DNA of 64,000 nucleotides. Source: Micromonospora sp. NBC_00389. Its GTDB lineage: Bacteria > Actinomycetota > Actinomycetes > Mycobacteriales > Micromonosporaceae. This document shows positions 59,922 through 64,000 of the stretch, piece by piece. The position numbers and the translations under genes were made by a program. Position 1 is the first letter of the stretch; each line of letters begins with the position of its first letter. The notes beneath the pieces were generated by a model. The model saw only the letters and a program-made list of their open reading frames with translations, had not been told where the DNA came from and ran no database searches. Where the stretch lies: assembly GCF_036059255.1 (NCBI RefSeq), contig NZ_CP107947.1, positions 3,348,001 to 3,412,000 of the forward strand, given 5' to 3'.

Positions 59922-60884
59922 TCACAGCGAGCGCAGCCGGGGCAGCAACTCCTCCTGCGCCCAGTCCAGGAACATCGGCTGGGTCTCCCCGCCGACCTGG
60001 ACGATAGCCACGTGGGTGAAGCCGGCGTCGACGAACTTCCGGAACGCCTCGACGTGCGTGTCCACGTCCGGGCCGCAGGAGATGCCCTCGGCGACGTCCT
60101 CCTCCCGGACGAACTGGGAGGCGGCGGCGAAGGAGTCCGGGCCGGGCAGTTCGGCGTTGACCTTCCAGCCCAACCCGAACCAGCGGAACTGGTCGTGCAC
60201 GATCTTGCGGCACTCCGCCTCGTCCGGGCCGTAGCAGATGGGCACCTGCCCGTAGCGGGGTTGGCCGGCGCCGCCAGCGTCGTCGTACATCTCGATGATG
60301 TGCCGGTCGGGCTCGGTGGCCACGAGGCCGTTGCCGTACTCGGCGGCCAGGGTGGCGGACTGTCGGCCGGAGGCGGCGATGGCCATGGGAACCGGCCGTT
60401 CCGGGCGGTCCCAGACGTAGGCGTCGGGCACGTCGAAGTGGTTGCCGGAGAAGGTCAGCGACTCGCCGTTGAGCAGCGGCCGGATGATCTGCAACGCCTC
60501 CTCGAACATCTCGTGCCGCTGCTGCACGTGTGGCCAGCCGCCGACCACGTGCTCGTTGAGGTTCTCCCCGGCGCCCAGGCCGAGGGTGAACCGGCCGTCC
60601 GAGAGCGCCCCGATCGTGCTGGCCTTCTGCGCCACGACGGCCGGGTGGTAGCGGCGGATCGGGCAGGTCACGAAGGACATCAGCTCCGCGCGGGAGGTGG
60701 CGTGGGCGACCGCGCCGAGCACCGACCAGGCGTACGGGGAGTGGCCCTGTGCGTCCAGCCAGGGGGAGTAGTGATCGGACACCACCAGTTGGTCGAAGCC
60801 GGCAGCCTCGGCCCGGACCGCGTGGTCGATCAACTGCTTCGGACCGGACTGCTCGCACATCAGGGTGTAGCCGACACTGACCAT
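59922..60884 (-). CDS. LLM-class F420-dependent oxidoreductase
   Basis: 320-aa TIM-barrel flavin/F420 enzyme of the luciferase-like monooxygenase class, in the group near F420-dependent glucose-6-phosphate dehydrogenase: VVSDHYSPWLDAQGHSPYAW, LGLGAGENLNEHVVG and FRWFGLGWKVNAELP. ATG 60884 has AAGGGA upstream; the frame is open 57 bp further. Substrate unknown; it transfers hydride to or from F420. Confidence 0.92.
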   Translation of the reverse strand: MVSVGYTLMCEQSGPKQLIDHAVRAEAAGFDQLVVSDHYSPWLDAQGHSPYAWSVLGAVAHATSRAELMSFVTCPIRRYHPAVVAQKASTIGALSDGRFTLGLGAGENLNEHVVGGWPHVQQRHEMFEEALQIIRPLLNGESLTFSGNHFDVPDAYVWDRPERPVPMAIAASGRQSATLAAEYGNGLVATEPDRHIIEMYDDAGGAGQPRYGQVPICYGPDEAECRKIVHDQFRWFGLGWKVNAELPGPDSFAAASQFVREEDVAEGISCGPDVDTHVEAFRKFVDAGFTHVAIVQVGGETQPMFLDWAQEELLPRLRSL

Positions 60885-61001
60885 CCTGGTTTCCCTTCCC
60901 ACCGGCGACGTTCCCGGGATACCCCGGTCGGCAGCGGTCAACCATCCCGTCCGGTTCCGACGGACAACGCTTGACGGATGACGATGGCCTGCCTACGGTC
61001 G

Positions 61002-61019
61002 CTCTTAACCGGTTAAGAG
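61002..61019. promoter_or_regulatory. Perfect 18-bp palindrome CTCTTAACCGGTTAAGAG
   Basis: Central CG and 18-bp symmetry are typical of LacI-type operators. It is about 240 bp before the mannanase ATG and 118 bp before the F420 enzyme gene. Confidence 0.7.
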
Positions 61020-61057
61020 TCCGGTGTGGCGTACATCCTGTGGTGGGGATGACCGCC

Positions 61058-61091
61058 CCGTGACGGCCCGCGTCCGCGTGGGCCGTCACGG
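61058..61091. repeat. Hairpin CCGTGACGGCCC, 12-bp perfect stem
   Basis: 10-nt loop; lies in a divergent gap, where a terminator is not needed for either gene. It may be an mRNA leader structure or a protein-binding site. Confidence 0.6.
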
Positions 61092-61118
61092 CTGTCTGCC
61101 GCCCGGATCCGGCCACTG

Positions 61119-61126
61119 AACCGGTT
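61119..61126. promoter_or_regulatory. Second AACCGGTT core
   Basis: Same 8-bp core as the palindrome at 61002-61019 but without the symmetric flanks. Confidence 0.35.
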
Positions 61127-61260
61127 GCGCCGACAGATCCATCGTCCTACGCTGATGCCTGCGCCGTCGGGATCCGGGCGGCGGCTGTCGGGCTGCAGCC
61201 GCCTTCCCCTGTCACGTCCCACCCCTGTCGGGCACCCGGGGGTCCTCCCTGAGGAAGGCC

Positions 61261-62607
61261 ATGAAGACTCGACTCTCCGCCGCCGGCGCGGCCCTGCTCG
61301 CGCTGCTCGTCGCCGTGCTGGCGTTCGGCCAGCCGGCACACGCCGCGGCCGGTTTCTCCGTCGCGGGCGGCAAGCTGTACGACGCCAACGGCACCGAATT
61401 CATCATGCGTGGGGTCAACCACGCGCACACCTGGTACCCGCAGCAGACCAGTTCGTTCGCCGACGTCAAGGCGCTCGGCGCGAACACCGTGCGGGTGGTG
61501 CTCTCCAGCGGCGACCGGTGGACCCGCAACACCAACGCCGACGTGGCCAACGTCATCTCGACGTGCAAGGCCAACCGGCTGATCTGCGTACTGGAGGTGC
61601 ACGACACCACCGGCTACGGCGAGCAGAGCGGCGCGATCACCCTCGATCGGGCCGTCGACTACTGGCTCAGCATCGCCGACGTGCTCGCCGGCCAGGAGAA
61701 GTACGTCATCGTCAACATCGGCAACGAGCCGTACGGCAACCAGAACTACGCCTCCTGGGCCACCGACAACGCCAACGCGATCAAGCGGCTGCGCGCCGCC
61801 GGGCTGACCCACACGATCATGGTGGACGCGCCGAACTGGGGGCAGGACTGGTCGTTCACCATGCGCGACAACGCCGCCTCGGTCTTCGCCGCCGACCCGG
61901 CCCGCAACACCGTCTTCTCCATCCACATGTACGGGGTCTTCGACACCGCCGCGGAGATCAGCGACTACCTGGGCCGGTTCCGCACCGCGGGGCTGCCGAT
62001 CGTGGTCGGCGAGTTCGGCTTCGACCACTCCGACGGCGACCCGGACGAGGACACCATCCTGGCCTACAGCCAGGCCAACGGGATCGGCTGGCTGGGCTGG
62101 TCGTGGAGCGGCAACGGCGGTGGCGTGGAGTATCTCGACATGGCCACCGCCTTCAACCCGGCCAGCCTGACCAGTTGGGGCCAGCGGATCTTCAACGGCG
62201 CCAACGGCATCCGGCAGACCGCCCGGGAGGCAACGGTCTTCGGCGGCACCCCGCCACCCACGACCCCGCCACCCACCACTCCGCCGCCGACGACTCCGCC
62301 GCCGGCCGGTGGCTGCACCGCGACGTACACGATCGTCAACCAGTGGCAGGGCGGCTTCCAGGGTGAGGTGCGGGTGACCGCCGGCGCGACCGCGATCACC
62401 GGCTGGAGCGCCCGGTGGACCTTCGCCAACGGGCAGAGCGTCAGCCAGTCCTGGAACGTGACGCTGACCAGCAGCGGAGCCGCGGTGACCGCGCGCAACG
62501 TGGACTACAACGGCCGGCTGGCCGCCGGCGCCAGCACGAGCTTCGGCTTCATCGGCGGCTGGACCGGCAGCAACGCCAAGCCGGAGGTGAGCTGCACCGC
62601 GAGCTGA
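61261..62607 (+). CDS. Secreted endo-beta-1,4-mannanase, GH5_8 with CBM2
   Basis: 448-aa exported enzyme. Signal peptide (AAGAALLALLVAVLAFGQP, cleaved after AHA), GH5 domain to about residue 325 with acid/base E156 in NIGNEPYG and nucleophile E251 in VVGEFGFDHSDG, then a PTTPPP linker and a C-terminal CBM2. The stretches MRGVNHAHTWYPQQT and VLEVHDTTGYGEQSGA are those of Streptomyces ManA-type mannanases, not cellulases, so subfamily 8 is favoured. ATG 61261 has GAGGAAG upstream. Confidence 0.93.
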   Translation: MKTRLSAAGAALLALLVAVLAFGQPAHAAAGFSVAGGKLYDANGTEFIMRGVNHAHTWYPQQTSSFADVKALGANTVRVVLSSGDRWTRNTNADVANVISTCKANRLICVLEVHDTTGYGEQSGAITLDRAVDYWLSIADVLAGQEKYVIVNIGNEPYGNQNYASWATDNANAIKRLRAAGLTHTIMVDAPNWGQDWSFTMRDNAASVFAADPARNTVFSIHMYGVFDTAAEISDYLGRFRTAGLPIVVGEFGFDHSDGDPDEDTILAYSQANGIGWLGWSWSGNGGGVEYLDMATAFNPASLTSWGQRIFNGANGIRQTAREATVFGGTPPPTTPPPTTPPPTTPPPAGGCTATYTIVNQWQGGFQGEVRVTAGATAITGWSARWTFANGQSVSQSWNVTLTSSGAAVTARNVDYNGRLAAGASTSFGFIGGWTGSNAKPEVSCTAS

Positions 62608-62617
62608 CCGACGGGCA

Positions 62618-62648
62618 GGTGGCCGGGCCCGCGACGGGCCCGGCCACC
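62618..62648. terminator. Bidirectional terminator hairpin
   Basis: Perfect 13-bp GGTGGCCGGGCCC stem with a 5-nt loop between the mannanase gene and the convergent SMR gene. Confidence 0.88.
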
Positions 62649-62662
62649 GCGACCCTTCGTGG

Positions 62663-62983
62663 TCAGTGCTCCCCGGCCAGGTTCACGATGACCACCCCGG
62701 CGATGATCAGCGCGATGCCGCCGAGCTTGGCCAGCCCGACCGGCTCGTCCAGGAACACCGCACCGATCGCCACGATGGTGGCGGTGCCCAGGCCCGACCA
62801 GAGGGCGTACGCGACCCCGACCGGGATCTCCTTGACCGCCTGGGCCAGCAGGATGAACGCCACGACGTAACCGCCGAGGCAGGCCACCGTCGGCCAGAGC
62901 CGGCTGAACCCGGCAGTGGTCTTGAGGAGGCTGGTCGCCAGCACCTCGGCGGCGATGGCGATCCCCAGCAACACGTACGCCAT
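62663..62983 (-). CDS. Small multidrug resistance (SMR) family transporter
   Basis: 106-aa four-helix membrane protein of the EmrE/QacE family. The essential membrane-embedded Glu is in IAIAAEVLATSLLK (helix 1), and the helix-4 motif KLGGIALIIAGVVIVNLAG is present. Such dimeric antiporters expel cationic drugs or guanidinium. It begins 7 bp after the upstream sigma-factor gene and is probably co-transcribed with it. Confidence 0.93.
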   Translation of the reverse strand: MAYVLLGIAIAAEVLATSLLKTTAGFSRLWPTVACLGGYVVAFILLAQAVKEIPVGVAYALWSGLGTATIVAIGAVFLDEPVGLAKLGGIALIIAGVVIVNLAGEH

Positions 62984-62990
62984 GCGGCCC

Positions 62991-64000
62991 TCAGTCCTTC
63001 GTGGTGGGTTGGTGCGCCACGGCGGCGAGTCGGGCCGCCCGCATGGTGAGGTAGCGCTGCTCGGGCAGGCTGCTCGTACGCCCGGCGGCGGCCCGGTAGT
63101 CGGCGATCGCCCGAGTGTGGTCGCCGGCCATCTCGTGCAGGTGGGCGCGGGCGGCGGACAACCGGTGGTGCCCGGCCAGCCGTGGGTCGTCGGTCAGCGC
63201 GTCGAGGGCGGCCAGGCCGGCCTCCGGCCCGTGCACCATGGCGGTCGCCACGGCCCGGTTGAGGGACACCACCGGGCTGCCGGACAGTCGCTCCAGCACC
63301 TCGTAGAGCGCCAGGATCTGCGGCCAGTCGGTCGCCCCGGTGCTCGGCGCCTCGTCATGCAGCGCGGCGATGGCGGCCTGCACCTGGTACGGGCCGACCG
63401 GCCCGCGCGGCAGCGCCCAGGTGACCAGCGCGACGCCCTCGGCGATCGCCGCCGCATCCCAGCGGGTGCGGTCCTGATCGGCCAGTGAGATCAGCTCGCC
63501 GGAGGGCCCCGTGCGGGCCGGGCTGCGTGCCTCGGTGAGCAGCATCAACGCCAACAGCCCAGCCGACTCGCTGTCGGTGGGCAGCCGGGCGTGCAGCGCG
63601 CGGGTCAGCCGGATCGCCTCCACCGCGAGGTCGACCCGGCGCAGGTCCGGGCCGGCGGTGCTGGTGTGCCCCTCGGTGAAGATCAGGTAGAGCACCTGCC
63701 GCACGGCGGCGAGCCGGTCGGCCCGTTCCGCCTCGTCGGGCATCCGGAACGGCAGCCCGGAGGAGCGGATGCGCTGCTTGGCCCGGCTGATCCGCTGTGC
63801 CATGGTCGCTTCCGGCACCAGGAACGCACGGGCGATCTCGGCGGTGCTCAGCCCGCCGACCGCGCGCAGGGTCAGTGCGACGGCCGATGCCGGGGCGAGC
63901 GCCGGGTGGCAGCAGAGGAAGAGCAGGACCAGGGTGTCGTCCCGCTCGGCGGTCAGCTCCTCGTCCGCCGCCGGTGCGTGCTGTCGGTCGTACGGGTCCC
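62991..64000 (-). CDS. ECF sigma factor with C-terminal DUF6596 domain (partial)
   Basis: The N terminus lies beyond the right edge; 335 codons are visible. The sigma region 4 segment (LTLRAVGGLSTAEIARAFLVPEATMAQRI) is followed by the long C-terminal TPR-like DUF6596 domain (LLALMLLTEARSPART, VSLNRAVATAMVHGP, YLTMRAARLA). This layout is that of the ECF42 group, which normally stands next to a DGPF/YCII-domain gene and works without a classical anti-sigma factor. The partner would be outside the window. Confidence 0.93.
   Translation of the reverse strand, partial: DPYDRQHAPAADEELTAERDDTLVLLFLCCHPALAPASAVALTLRAVGGLSTAEIARAFLVPEATMAQRISRAKQRIRSSGLPFRMPDEAERADRLAAVRQVLYLIFTEGHTSTAGPDLRRVDLAVEAIRLTRALHARLPTDSESAGLLALMLLTEARSPARTGPSGELISLADQDRTRWDAAAIAEGVALVTWALPRGPVGPYQVQAAIAALHDEAPSTGATDWPQILALYEVLERLSGSPVVSLNRAVATAMVHGPEAGLAALDALTDDPRLAGHHRLSAARAHLHEMAGDHTRAIADYRAAAGRTSSLPEQRYLTMRAARLAAVAHQPTTKD

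Larger units (their letters stand above)
60885..61260. other. 376-bp divergent regulatory gap before the mannanase gene
   Basis: Holds an 18-bp perfect palindrome, a second AACCGGTT core and a 12-bp stem hairpin, listed separately, plus the leader of the mannanase gene. No coding region seen. Confidence 0.6.

Noticed and set aside
60885..61260. CebR box in front of the mannanase gene
   Set aside because: No TGGGAGCGCTCCCA-like sequence occurs there; the palindrome present has a different sequence.
61261..62607. GH5 cellulase
   Set aside because: The stretches around the active site match ManA-type GH5_8 mannanases better than endoglucanases.

Overview
High-GC actinomycete chromosome, most likely Micromonospora or a close relative in Micromonosporaceae. 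The grounds are the very high GC, the dense short intergenic gaps, frequent GTG starts, F420-linked enzyme families, multi-domain secreted GH9 and GH5 polysaccharidases with actinobacterial CBM2 modules, and a DosRS-type two-component system. There is no rRNA, CRISPR array, prophage or intact transposase.

Layout. 1-3.6 kb: distal part of a cellobiose-type uptake operon (two ABC permeases, GH1 beta-glucosidase, LacI/CebR-like regulator). 3.6-3.9 kb: a cluster of palindromic and tandem repeats. 3.9-6.2 kb: a translationally coupled kinase/acyl-CoA dehydrogenase pair. 6.3-11.5 kb: an ACT-domain protein, an ACT-GNAT protein, an aldehyde dehydrogenase, an isochorismatase-family gene interrupted by an amber codon, and an LPXTG surface protein. 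11.8-14.7 kb: a large GH9 cellulase with a CebR/CelR-like operator in front of it. 14.8-18.7 kb: biotin genes (bioB, a BsaP-like protein, bioF, bioD) and a GNAT. 18.7-22.8 kb: a NarL-type two-component pair convergent with an ABC-2 exporter. 22.8-30.7 kb: polysaccharide deacetylase lipoprotein, P450, methyltransferase, a membrane-anchored protein, an M36 metalloprotease and a TetR regulator.

31.1-39.5 kb is the accessory part. It lies between two copies of a tRNA-Gly/tRNA-Val block (the first also has tRNA-Cys) and holds a lower-GC STAND-type ATPase regulator, a NadR-like remnant, several one-component regulators (PadR, TetR, ArsR-type) with divergent partners, and a PEP-mutase-family enzyme. 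42-51 kb is a dormancy-type module: two Acg-like nitroreductases, DosR, a GAF-GAF DosS-like kinase, phosphoketolase and two tandem universal stress proteins. Two near-identical DosR-like boxes (GGGACCwwCGGCCC) precede dosR and the phosphoketolase gene. At 51.1-51.7 kb a VOC-family gene sits inside a perfect 16-bp terminal inverted repeat with a 5-bp target duplication, so it looks like a transposase-less mobile cassette. 51.7-60.9 kb: a small HTH/ClpN pair with tandem operators, a diacylglycerol-kinase-like protein, a YihY protein, a double PAP2 phosphatase with a probable N-terminal frameshift, an EEP nuclease, a Trp-rich repeat protein, an ECF sigma factor and partner, a 39-aa microprotein and an F420-type oxidoreductase. 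61-64 kb: a GH5_8 mannanase with CBM2, an SMR transporter and the distal part of an ECF sigma factor.

The plant-polysaccharide genes at both ends suggest a saprophytic lifestyle: secreted GH9 and GH5 enzymes release oligosaccharides, the ABC system imports them, GH1 hydrolyses them in the cytoplasm and the LacI-type protein couples supply to expression. A window-wide feature is a TANNNT-like hexamer 6-7 nt in front of about 19 start codons, which points to leaderless transcription and was used to choose starts.
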